Positions 1-6,958 of a stretch of 32,349 nucleotides of DNA are shown piece by piece. The position numbers and the translations under genes were made by a program. Positions within the stretch are counted from its first letter, which is position 1. Every line of letters begins with the position of its first letter. The notes beneath the pieces were generated by a model. That model made no database searches, was not told the DNA's origin, and saw nothing but the letters and a program-made list of their open reading frames with translations. The DNA comes from an uncultured Spirochaetales bacterium (GTDB taxonomy: Bacteria; Spirochaetota; Spirochaetia; Sphaerochaetales; Sphaerochaetaceae): the NCBI GenBank assembly GCA_949295125.1, contig CASFJV010000073.1:1-32349 (forward strand), read 5' to 3'.

Positions 1-1
1 C

Positions 2-349
2 GTCTCTGATGCAATGGCTGCTTTAGTCGGAGGAATTGGCATTGCTCCTGGGGCAAATATTAACTATGAAACAGGTGTGGCTGTCTTTGAGGCAACCCAT
101 GGGACTGCACCAGACATTGCAGGAGAGAACATAGCAAATCCTCTTTCAATTATTCTTTCATCTGCCATGATGCTCGAGTATATTGGCTGGAATGAAGCCT
201 CCGCGAGAATAAAGAATGCGGTAAAGCAGGCCATCAGCACAAAGGCTGTCACAAAGGACTTCTATGATGCAATGAAAAAAGAGGGCATGACGAAGATCAC
301 GCTCCTTTCAACTTCTGAGTTTGCTGACAGCATCATTTCTTTCATCTGA
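2..349 (+). CDS. icd: NADP-type isocitrate dehydrogenase, C-terminal part (5' end outside window)
   Basis: Oxidative decarboxylation of isocitrate to 2-oxoglutarate in the cytoplasm. Only the last ~115 codons are present; the reading frame is open from base 2. The visible part has the family's C-terminal landmarks: [20 protein letters not shown], then [13 protein letters not shown] (the nucleotide-binding HGTAP loop), then [18 protein letters not shown]. The order and spacing match the E. coli-type enzyme, and the protein ends soon after the conserved SEFADSII tail. The gene faces gltA across a shared terminator. With citrate synthase it would supply 2-oxoglutarate for glutamate synthesis even in an organism lacking a full TCA cycle (inference). 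Identity is firm; cofactor preference is inferred from family resemblance only. Confidence 0.93.
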   Translation, partial: VSDAMAALVGGIGIAPGANINYETGVAVFEATHGTAPDIAGENIANPLSIILSSAMMLEYIGWNEASARIKNAVKQAISTKAVTKDFYDAMKKEGMTKITLLSTSEFADSIISFI

Positions 350-382
350 AAAAATCTGCCCTCGTGAGAGGGCATTTGTTAC
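350..382. terminator. Bidirectional rho-independent terminator between icd and gltA
   Basis: A perfect 7-bp stem TGCCCTC/GAGGGCA (357-363 and 368-374) with loop GTGA. An A-run lies on its left (349-354) and a T-rich tract (tttgtt) on its right, so it can stop transcripts from both converging genes. It overlaps the last codons region of gltA. The same stem sequence is reused at 28214-28233. Confidence 0.75.
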
Positions 383-1668
383 CTTTCGCTTATCGGAATG
401 ACTTTCCTGCTTTCCGGACCGGTATAGACCTGCCTTGGCCTGCCGATCTTCTGGTACGGATCGTGCCTCCATTCAAGATAGTGTGCAATCCATCCGGGAA
501 GCCTTCCCATAGCAAAAATAACCGTGAACATCGATACGGGGATTCCCATAGCGTGGAAAGTTATTCCTGTATAGAAATCAACATTTGGATAGAGGTTGCG
601 CTCTATGAAATAGTCATCATGCGTTGCCTTCTCCTCTATTTCCTGTGCAACATCAAGCAGAGGATCGCTTGTGCTGCTCTCAGCAAGCACTTCCTTGCAT
701 ATCCTCTTAGCTATTTTTGCCCTCGGGTCAAATGTCTTATATACCCTGTGCCCAACTCCTGAAAGCCTGAACGGGTCATTCTTATCCTTTGCTTTCCTTA
801 TCACTTCATCTATGCTCATTCCTTCCCTGATTATCTTGTTGAGCATGTCCATTACAGCCTGGTTTGCGCCGCCATGCTTGCTTCCCCAGAGGGCACAGCA
901 CCCGGCAGAGACTGCGGCATAGAGATTTGCTTCGCTGCTTCCGACAAGGCGAACGGCACTGGTTGAGCAGTTCTGCTCGTGATCCGCGTGGAGGATCAGC
1001 AGCTGGTTCAGAGCCTTGACATGAAGCGGATCCGGACTGTAGTTATTCACAGAAGAGTAGAACATCATGTTCAGGAAGTTTGCACAGTATGAGAAATTGT
1101 ACTGCGGCTCAACAAAATCAAGTCCGTTCATCTGCCTGTATTCAAATGCGGCAATTGTCCTCATCTTTGAGAGAAGCCTTGTGACGGTAAGGTCTATGTT
1201 CTCCTCAATATCCTTCTCTTCAAGTTCTGGATAGAATGCAGAAAGGGAAGCTACCATTGCAGCCAGTATCGCCATCGGATGCCCGTCATGCGGATATGCC
1301 TTGAAGAAATCCCTCATATTGACATGCAGCAGTGAATGCTTGTTAAGCAGTTTCTGGTAGTTTATTCGTTCTGCTGCAGTTGGAAGCTGTCCTTTCACAA
1401 GCAGGTATGCAACCTCTATGAAGTCGCAGTGATCTACAAGGTCTTCAATGTCATATCCACGGTACCTGAGTATTCCCTTTTCCCCATCGATATAGCAGAT
1501 TTTTGACATGCATGAGCCAGTATTCACAAAGCCCGGATCGTATGTGATGTATCCTGAAGAACTCCTGAGGCTTGTAATGTCTACAGCCTTATGGCCCATG
1601 GTATCTGTCATGACAGGAAGCTCAAGTTCCCTGCCATCCGGCAGGATTAAGCGTGCATTTCCATCCAT
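379..1668 (-). CDS. gltA: Citrate synthase (type II, GltA-like)
   Basis: Condenses oxaloacetate and acetyl-CoA to citrate. At 429 residues it is the length of E. coli GltA (427). The N-terminal beta domain typical of the hexameric Gram-negative type is present (residues 1-60). Active-site residues are H265 (GSKHGGANQAV), H307 (SGVGHRVYKTFDPR) and D364 (PNVDFYTG); LHADHEQNCSTS near 227-238 carries the oxaloacetate-binding histidine. The ATG is preceded by a strong Shine-Dalgarno (TAGGAGGAA on the minus strand). It begins 11 bp after garR ends, so the two are very likely one transcript. Convergent with icd. No regulatory cysteine or allosteric feature could be judged from sequence alone. Confidence 0.97.
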   Translation of the reverse strand: MDGNARLILPDGRELELPVMTDTMGHKAVDITSLRSSSGYITYDPGFVNTGSCMSKICYIDGEKGILRYRGYDIEDLVDHCDFIEVAYLLVKGQLPTAAERINYQKLLNKHSLLHVNMRDFFKAYPHDGHPMAILAAMVASLSAFYPELEEKDIEENIDLTVTRLLSKMRTIAAFEYRQMNGLDFVEPQYNFSYCANFLNMMFYSSVNNYSPDPLHVKALNQLLILHADHEQNCSTSAVRLVGSSEANLYAAVSAGCCALWGSKHGGANQAVMDMLNKIIREGMSIDEVIRKAKDKNDPFRLSGVGHRVYKTFDPRAKIAKRICKEVLAESSTSDPLLDVAQEIEEKATHDDYFIERNLYPNVDFYTGITFHAMGIPVSMFTVIFAMGRLPGWIAHYLEWRHDPYQKIGRPRQVYTGPESRKVIPISER

Positions 1669-1679
1669 GCTGATTCCTC

Positions 1680-2537
1680 CTACAGTCTTGAAATGGCGTT
1701 ATATAATGCCTGTGTTCCCAAATCGCCTTCTCCCTCTTTTTCCATCTCTTCGTACAGCCTTTCCACAAGTTCCAGCCCAGGAAGCTTAAGTCCCATCTTC
1801 CTGCTCTCTGAAATGGCAATCTTCATATCCTTGACAAAGTGCTTTATCATGAAGCCTGGATTGAAATCACCATTTACGATCCTTGGCCCGTAATTGTCAA
1901 GGCTCCAGCATCCTGCGGCTCCTTTTGAGACTGTTGCGATCACTTCTGTCAGGTCAAGTCCTGCTTTGCATGCATATACAAGGCTTTCTGAGAGCCCGAT
2001 CATTGTGCCTGCAATAAGTATCTGGTTAGCCATCTTTGTATGCTGTCCAGATCCAACAGGCCCAAGGTGCTTTATATTCTTTCCCATAGCCTCAAAGTAC
2101 TTCATTGCCCGCTCAATGTCGCTTTCCTTTCCTCCGCACATAATGGAAAGGCTTGCCTCTCTTGCTCCCTTATCTCCGCCGGAGACCGGTGCGTCGATGA
2201 ATCCTGCTCCTTTTGCTTCGTAAAGCCTGGCAAGCTCAATCTCAAGGCTTGGCTCTGTTGTTGTCATGTCTATAAAGAGCTTTCCTGAGATGTCTGCCTC
2301 TGCCATATTCCCATAGACCTCGCGGACATCAGAAGGATAGCCTACGATTGTGAATATGATATCCGAATTCTCAGCGACTTCTTTTGCACTGGAATACCAT
2401 GCAGCGCCTTTTTCAATCAGATCAAGCGCCTTTGCCTTAGTCCTGGAATATATGTTGATATTCCCAAATTTCCCAAGGAGATGGCCGGCCATGCTTTTGC
2501 CCATGACGCCAAGTCCGATAAAACCTAATCTTTCCAT
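1680..2537 (-). CDS. NAD(P)-dependent beta-hydroxyacid dehydrogenase (GarR / 3-hydroxyisobutyrate dehydrogenase family)
   Basis: A 285-residue member of the family that reduces tartronate semialdehyde or oxidises 3-hydroxyisobutyrate and related short acids. Rossmann motif GFIGLGVMG at residues 5-13, substrate-binding DAPVSGGDKGA at 116-126, catalytic lysine K168 within GSGQHTKMANQ, and a normal helical C-terminal domain. First gene of a likely two-gene operon with gltA. The physiological substrate cannot be told from sequence. The family includes tartronate-semialdehyde, hydroxyisobutyrate, succinic-semialdehyde and glyoxylate reductases. No glycerate or glucarate genes lie nearby to settle it. 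The start codon follows a -10-like TATACT by exactly 6 nt and has no Shine-Dalgarno, so the message may be leaderless. Confidence 0.85.
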   Translation of the reverse strand: MERLGFIGLGVMGKSMAGHLLGKFGNINIYSRTKAKALDLIEKGAAWYSSAKEVAENSDIIFTIVGYPSDVREVYGNMAEADISGKLFIDMTTTEPSLEIELARLYEAKGAGFIDAPVSGGDKGAREASLSIMCGGKESDIERAMKYFEAMGKNIKHLGPVGSGQHTKMANQILIAGTMIGLSESLVYACKAGLDLTEVIATVSKGAAGCWSLDNYGPRIVNGDFNPGFMIKHFVKDMKIAISESRKMGLKLPGLELVERLYEEMEKEGEGDLGTQALYNAISRL

Positions 2538-2543
2538 GTTTCC

Positions 2544-2549
2544 AGTATA
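2544..2549 (-). promoter_or_regulatory. -10 element of garR-gltA, leaderless arrangement
   Basis: TATACT on the minus strand (2549 to 2544) is followed by six bases and then the garR ATG at 2537. No ribosome-binding sequence fits in the gap, and I see no convincing -35. The spacing would place the transcription start on or next to the A of ATG. Confidence 0.5.
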
Positions 2550-2637
2550 ATCAAAAAGGGAAGGAGAGAGAATAAAAGAGGGAAAAAACGTAATCTAAAC
2601 TTTTCCATGATTACTTTATTTTCGACCTTTTTTTGAC

Positions 2638-2655
2638 TATATTTTCCATATGGAA
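2638..2655 (+). promoter_or_regulatory. arsR -10 element overlapping a palindromic operator and the start codon
   Basis: TATATT (2638-2643) lies six bases upstream of the ATG at 2650. The perfect 12-bp palindrome TTCCATATGGAA (2644-2655) covers the predicted transcription start and the initiation codon. A dimeric ArsR protein bound there would block its own promoter (inference). The -35 region is poor. Confidence 0.5.
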
Positions 2656-2952
2656 GAAAATTATACGGATGAAACACTGATAGATCTGGCAGATTTTTTC
2701 AAAGTATTCGGAGATCCTACCAGGCTGAAGATACTCCTGTTTCTTGTAGAAGAGGATGAAGTTTCGGTCTCAAGCATTGCTGAGCGCCTTTCCATGAGCC
2801 AGTCTGCGATATCACAGCAGCTGAAAGTGCTGAGGCAGAGCAGGCTGGTGAAGTTCAGGAAAGATGGAAAGAGCGTGCTTTACAGGCTCTGTGACGAGCA
2901 TATAAACAAGATCCTGACGCTTGGCATGGAACATTACAGTGAACTCATGTAA
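2650..2952 (+). CDS. ArsR/SmtB-family winged-helix metalloregulator with an intact alpha-5 metal site
   Basis: A 100-residue dimeric repressor. The winged helix covers residues 10-80; the recognition-helix region is SMSQSAISQQLKVLRQSRLV. The alpha-3 metal-site cysteine pair of ArsR/CadC (ELCVCDL-type) is absent: the equivalent stretch reads EVSVSSIAERL. By contrast, D82, H84, H95 and E98 have exactly the D-x-H-(10)-H-x2-E spacing of the zinc-sensing alpha-5 site of SmtB/CzrA-type repressors. This suggests a Zn(II)- or Co/Ni-responsive repressor (inference from motif). No transporter lies beside it: garR is divergent and maf convergent, so it may act mainly on itself or on distant genes. Its 3' end overlaps the 3' end of maf by 19 bp. 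Confidence 0.88.
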   Translation: MEENYTDETLIDLADFFKVFGDPTRLKILLFLVEEDEVSVSSIAERLSMSQSAISQQLKVLRQSRLVKFRKDGKSVLYRLCDEHINKILTLGMEHYSELM

Positions 2953-3548
2953 GCTGTGAGTTTCCCCAGAGGAAGGCCGACGACTGTCGTCCAGTCTCCT
3001 GAAATGCTTTCAACTATGGTCCATCCGTTTCTCTGCAGCCGGTAGCTTCCGGCTGCCTCAATCCAGTCTCCGGTATCCAGATAGCTTTCAATCTCTTTTC
3101 CATCCAGCTTCCTGAAAAGCACTTCTGCTTTATCCGTAAAATCTATCCTTGCCTTCCCCGGTACATAGAGTGAGCACGCAGTGATCACTTCCTGCCTGTT
3201 TCCAGAAAAGGATGAGAGTGCATTCCTTGCTTCCTCCCTTGTTTTTGCCTTACCTATAAGGCTGCCCCTGAAGAGAACGAGCGTGTCTGCAGAGATGGCA
3301 GGAAGATGGGCAATGAATTCTTCAGATTCCAGATATGCATCCATCTTCATTTTAGCAATGTTCAGCACTTTCTCTTCTGCTGTGCTTCCAATTTTCAGCT
3401 CCTCCGTTTCCATTGGACGCTGATGCACCCTTATTCCTGCCCTCTCAAGGAGGGCTCTCCTGTTTTCACTCCTGCTTGCAAGGACAAGTTCCTTTACATT
3501 TGAGGCAAAAGCAAGCTGGATGCTGTCCGGCTCTGTTATCCTATTCAT
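2934..3548 (-). CDS. maf: Maf/YceF/YhdE-family nucleoside triphosphate pyrophosphatase
   Basis: Hydrolyses non-canonical or modified nucleoside triphosphates (or m7GTP, dTTP/UTP depending on subfamily) to monophosphates, a house-cleaning role. At 204 residues it is family length. Entry motif LVLASRSENRRALLERAG (21-38), ISADTLVLFRG (86-95), the K100 loop, EEARNALSSFSGNRQEV (105-121) and the terminal VVGLPL. Deviations are visible: the usual SPRR is SENRR, and the histidine of GxxHxVxT is glutamine (GNRQEVIT), so substrate class should not be assumed. Its ATG overlaps the stop of the upstream ABC-F gene by 8 bp, so translation is probably coupled. Confidence 0.85.
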   Translation of the reverse strand: MNRITEPDSIQLAFASNVKELVLASRSENRRALLERAGIRVHQRPMETEELKIGSTAEEKVLNIAKMKMDAYLESEEFIAHLPAISADTLVLFRGSLIGKAKTREEARNALSSFSGNRQEVITACSLYVPGKARIDFTDKAEVLFRKLDGKEIESYLDTGDWIEAAGSYRLQRNGWTIVESISGDWTTVVGLPLGKLTAYMSSL

Positions 3549-5439
3549 TGGAAAACTCCTCGCTCAGGAGAAGCCATTCTTCCTCTGCCTCCTCTTTCTG
3601 TTTCTCAATTTTTGCCTTCTCATCCATCACTTTCCTTATCTTCTGGGCATCAGAATAGATTTCCGGCTTTTCACTTTCGCTTATGAGTGCCTGTATCTCC
3701 CTTTCAAGGTTCTCAATCCTCTGCATTATTTCACCCATCTTGCGCTCAGCCGCCTTTTTCCTGTTCTTCCTGGCTTTCTCTTCCTCATACGAAGATTTCT
3801 GGATTTTAGCTTCAGGCTTCTTTTCATCAGTCTCTGAAAGGTATTTAGCTTCCTTTTCCTTAAGCTTGTAATTGAAGTAATCCCATGAGCCGTTGTACTC
3901 CTCACACTTTTTGTCATTGAGATAGAGAATGCGGGTTGCAAGATTAGATATGAAATGCTTGTCGTGACTTACAAAGATGACTGTCCCCTCAAATTTCCTT
4001 ATTGCATTGAGCAGAATTTCCTTTGTCCCGATATCAAGATGGTTTGTGGGCTCATCAAGGATTAGAAGGTTTGCAGGGTGCATTAGGATCTTAAGCAGCG
4101 CAAGACGGGATTTCTCGCCGCCTGAGAGCACTGAGCATTTCTTCATGACATCATCGCCAGAAAAGAGGAATGCACCAAGCATGTTCCTGACTTTCGGAAG
4201 ATCCTTTGTATCTGCAATGCCTTCAATTTCTTCAAGGACAGTATTATCAGGGTTGATGCTTTCAGAGCTGTCCTGTGCATAGTAGCCGATCCTGACATTC
4301 GAGCCATAGCGCACTTTACCGGTATATGAAGGATCTGTTCCAGCTATGATCCTGAGCAGTGTGGACTTGCCGCTTCCGTTTCTTCCAGCTATTGCAACCC
4401 TGTCTGTCCTGTTTACTATGAAAGAGAAATGATCGTAGATGACATTGTCTCCGTAAGCCTTGTGCAGATCATCTATCATCAGGACATCATCACCGCTTCT
4501 TGGAGCCTCAGGAAATGAGAAGGATACGTTTCTAGATTTGCTTTCAAGTGTGATTTCCTCCATTTTCTCCAGCTGCTTCACGCGGGACTGCACCTGTTTT
4601 GCCTTTGTTGCCTTATACCTGAAGCGCTCTATGAACGCTTCAGTCCTTTCCCTCTCTTCCTGCTGCTTCTGGTATGCCTTCTCCCTCTCAGCTTCTTCCT
4701 CTTGCCTCTGCCTGAGGTAGCTTTCATAGTTTCCCTTATACACTTTCAGCGTTCCGTAGGATAGGGAATAGATTTCATTGCAGGTATTATCTATGAAATC
4801 CTGGTCGTGAGAGACAAGCACAATGCCGCCCTTATATGACTTGAGATACCCTTCAAGGTAAGTCAGCGCTTCTATATCCAGATAGTTTGTAGGCTCATCA
4901 AGAAAGAGGAAATCACTTTCCTCAAGAAGCACTTTTGCAAGAGCTATCCTCATCTGGTAGCCGCCGGAAAAGTCATCCACAGGGCGGTCCATGTCCTCCA
5001 TTGAAAAGCCAAGGCCGAGAAGCACACGTTCTATCTTCCTCTTCCTTCCATAATAGCCGGACTCTTCAAGATCCTCATTTATCTGTGCAATGCGCTCTGC
5101 ATTCCTTATGCTTGCTTCAGCCGAGCCAAGCCTGTCGAGTTCTTCAACTAAGGAGTTGAACCTGTCAAATCCGTGTTCAGCTGCCTTGTATACGCTCTCT
5201 CCTTCAATCACTATATCGCTCTGCGGAAGGTATGATACGCTTGCTCCCTTCGTAACTGCTATGTTAAGGCTCTCCGGATCTATGATTCCCGATATTGCTT
5301 TCAGCAATGTTGATTTCCCGCTTCCATTTGCTCCCATCAGGGCAACTCTTGATTTTTCAGACAGATTGAATGATATGTTTTCAAGCACTGTCCTTTCTCC
5401 AAAGGAAAGCGTTAGGTTTTGAACCTGTAAATTCTTCAT
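3541..5439 (-). CDS. ABC-F family ATPase (Uup/YheS-type ribosome-associated)
   Basis: A soluble tandem ATPase without membrane segments; relatives act on the ribosome. The reading frame stays open upstream to 5682, but I choose ATG at 5439 (632 residues) because the protein then begins MKNLQVQNLTLSFGERTVL, the usual ABC-F start. The upstream frame runs through the divergent aroDE promoter and gene start. First Walker A GANGSGKS at 36-43, ABC signature DFSGGYQMR and Walker B LFLDEPTNYLD. A charged linker (P-site tRNA interaction motif region) with QRQEEEAEREKAYQKQ follows. The second cassette has GRNGSGKST, LSGGEKSRLA and LLILDEPTNHLD. A long lysine/glutamate-rich C-terminal coiled coil covers the last ~110 residues. 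A weak Shine-Dalgarno AAGGTG precedes the ATG. No evidence points specifically to antibiotic resistance. Confidence 0.92.
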   Translation of the reverse strand: MKNLQVQNLTLSFGERTVLENISFNLSEKSRVALMGANGSGKSTLLKAISGIIDPESLNIAVTKGASVSYLPQSDIVIEGESVYKAAEHGFDRFNSLVEELDRLGSAEASIRNAERIAQINEDLEESGYYGRKRKIERVLLGLGFSMEDMDRPVDDFSGGYQMRIALAKVLLEESDFLFLDEPTNYLDIEALTYLEGYLKSYKGGIVLVSHDQDFIDNTCNEIYSLSYGTLKVYKGNYESYLRQRQEEEAEREKAYQKQQEERERTEAFIERFRYKATKAKQVQSRVKQLEKMEEITLESKSRNVSFSFPEAPRSGDDVLMIDDLHKAYGDNVIYDHFSFIVNRTDRVAIAGRNGSGKSTLLRIIAGTDPSYTGKVRYGSNVRIGYYAQDSSESINPDNTVLEEIEGIADTKDLPKVRNMLGAFLFSGDDVMKKCSVLSGGEKSRLALLKILMHPANLLILDEPTNHLDIGTKEILLNAIRKFEGTVIFVSHDKHFISNLATRILYLNDKKCEEYNGSWDYFNYKLKEKEAKYLSETDEKKPEAKIQKSSYEEEKARKNRKKAAERKMGEIMQRIENLEREIQALISESEKPEIYSDAQKIRKVMDEKAKIEKQKEEAEEEWLLLSEEFSNE

Positions 5440-5445
5440 ATTTAA

Positions 5446-5502
5446 TTGCACCTTTTGGTTGTACTCGCTATCATTGATAGCAGTTAATGTCCTATTTTTC
5501 AA
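5446..5502. promoter_or_regulatory. Back-to-back divergent promoters of aroDE (+) and the ABC-F gene (-) sharing a palindrome
   Basis: Plus strand: TTGCAC (5446-5451), 17 bp, TATCAT (5469-5474), then a Shine-Dalgarno at 5501. Minus strand: TTGAAA (5502-5497), 17 bp, TATCAA (5479-5474). The two -10 boxes share base 5474 and lie inside the 13-bp palindrome CTATCATTGATAG (5468-5480). Polymerase cannot occupy both promoters at once, so they should compete (inference). Confidence 0.75.
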
Positions 5503-5512
5503 GGAGAGACTG

Positions 5513-6958
5513 ATGATTTGCCTAACCCTAGCAGAGAGCACGTTAGATGAAGATATTATAAAATTGAAAGAGAACAGGGAATACATTGATCTTGCAGAGC
5601 TGAGGCTGGATGCACTTTCGGAAAGCGAAATGGGCAAAGCCTCCACATTCCCATCCCTTGTCGATGTTCCTGTTATCCTCACTTTCAGGAGAGTTCAGGA
5701 TGGAGGAAAAAGGGAAATAAGCGAAAAGGCAAGGCGCCAGGCATTGCTTGAGGCTCTTGAGGGCAGCTTTTCATATGTGGATATCGAAGAAGATATCAAG
5801 AGAAGTGAAGTTGAAGAGAAGGCCAGGGCAAAGGGGGTAAGGATTATAAGGAGCCTGCATGACTTTGAAAAAGTCCCTGAAGACATATTCTCCAGGCTCT
5901 ACCATCTCTCTGAAAAAGGCGATATAGCAAAAATAGCAGTGACTCCGAGGTCTTTCCAGGACGTACTGACCCTTTTCAGGGTTGAAGAGGAACTCAGGGG
6001 AATAGAAAAGATCGTAATAGGAATGGGCGGCTACGGAGTATGCACCAGGATACTTTATAAGCGCCTTGGCTCTTTCCTGACATTTGCAAGTGATAATGAA
6101 GTGGCTCCAGGACAGGTGTCTGCAAGGACACTGAAGCTGGAATACAGGGCTGATGAGATCAATGATAAGACCGCTGTTTATGGGATCATCGGAAATCCCG
6201 TAATGCACTCAGCTTCCCCTTTAATGCACAACAGGGGATTCCATGCAATAAAATACAATGCAGTCTATGTCCCTTTCCTTGTGGACAATGTGCGTTCTTT
6301 CTTCATGTTTGCTGAATTCATTAAAATGAGGGGCTTTTCCGTAACTGTCCCATTCAAGGTGGATGTGCTTTCATACCTTGGAAACATAACCAGGGAAGTC
6401 AAGCAGATCGGATCATGCAATACCGTTGTCAGGGTTCCAGGAATGTGGAAAGGGATCAATACGGACTATTATGGATTCATTAAGCCTATTGTAAGCGATA
6501 TAGAGGGTGGACGGATTAAGAGTGCGCTTGTAATAGGGGCAGGAGGGGCAAGCCATGCAATTGTATGGGCTCTCAGGAACTATGGTGTGAAGGTAACTAT
6601 CCTGAACAGGACGCTTTCAAGGGCTGAAACAATTGCAAGGCTGAATGTCTGTGACTATGACAGCATAGAAAATGCCAGGAAGTATGAAGGGTCTGTGGAT
6701 CTCATCGTCCAGACAACAAGCGTAGGCCTCTATCCCGATGAGGACAAGAACCCGATAGAAGGCTTTAATTTCACAGGCAGGGAAATTGTCTATGATATCA
6801 TCTACAAGCCAAGGATGACTAAGCTGCTGAAAGAGGCAGAGAAGGCTGGATGCACACTTCATTATGGTGCAGAGATGCTGCTGGAGCAGGGGAAGCTGCA
6901 GTTTGAGGCTTTCACCGGCTATCATTATCCGCGCTGGGTGGATAGCGGCCTTATGTAG
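5513..6958 (+). CDS. aroDE: Bifunctional 3-dehydroquinate dehydratase (type I) / shikimate 5-dehydrogenase fusion
   Basis: Steps 3 and 4 of the shikimate pathway in one 481-residue protein. The frame is open from a TTG at 5459, but ATG 5513 has a Shine-Dalgarno AAGGAG (5501-5506) and the protein then begins MICLTLAEST, as expected for AroD. AroD domain ~1-210: DLAELRLDAL (26-35), H116 in RSLHDFEK, Schiff-base K140 in IAKIAVTPRS, and the APGQ loop at 198-201. AroE domain ~220-481: GNPVMHSASPLMHN (227-240), catalytic K282 in VTVPFKVD, N303, D318 in GINTDYYG, NADP loop IGAGGASHA (341-349), and a Q near EMLLEQGKLQFEAF. Both active sites look complete. The plant/Chlamydia-type fusion order occurs in some spirochaetes. 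Its stop codon directly abuts the stop of the opposing gene. Confidence 0.95.
   Translation: MICLTLAESTLDEDIIKLKENREYIDLAELRLDALSESEMGKASTFPSLVDVPVILTFRRVQDGGKREISEKARRQALLEALEGSFSYVDIEEDIKRSEVEEKARAKGVRIIRSLHDFEKVPEDIFSRLYHLSEKGDIAKIAVTPRSFQDVLTLFRVEEELRGIEKIVIGMGGYGVCTRILYKRLGSFLTFASDNEVAPGQVSARTLKLEYRADEINDKTAVYGIIGNPVMHSASPLMHNRGFHAIKYNAVYVPFLVDNVRSFFMFAEFIKMRGFSVTVPFKVDVLSYLGNITREVKQIGSCNTVVRVPGMWKGINTDYYGFIKPIVSDIEGGRIKSALVIGAGGASHAIVWALRNYGVKVTILNRTLSRAETIARLNVCDYDSIENARKYEGSVDLIVQTTSVGLYPDEDKNPIEGFNFTGREIVYDIIYKPRMTKLLKEAEKAGCTLHYGAEMLLEQGKLQFEAFTGYHYPRWVDSGLM

Noticed and set aside
5459..5512. TTG-initiated extension of AroDE
   Set aside because: The segment includes the -10 box at 5469-5474 and has no ribosome site; ATG 5513 has a good one.
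5440..5682. 81-residue N-terminal extension of the ABC-F protein
   Set aside because: It crosses the divergent promoters and the aroDE start; serine-rich sequence unlike the family; a family-like start is at 5439.
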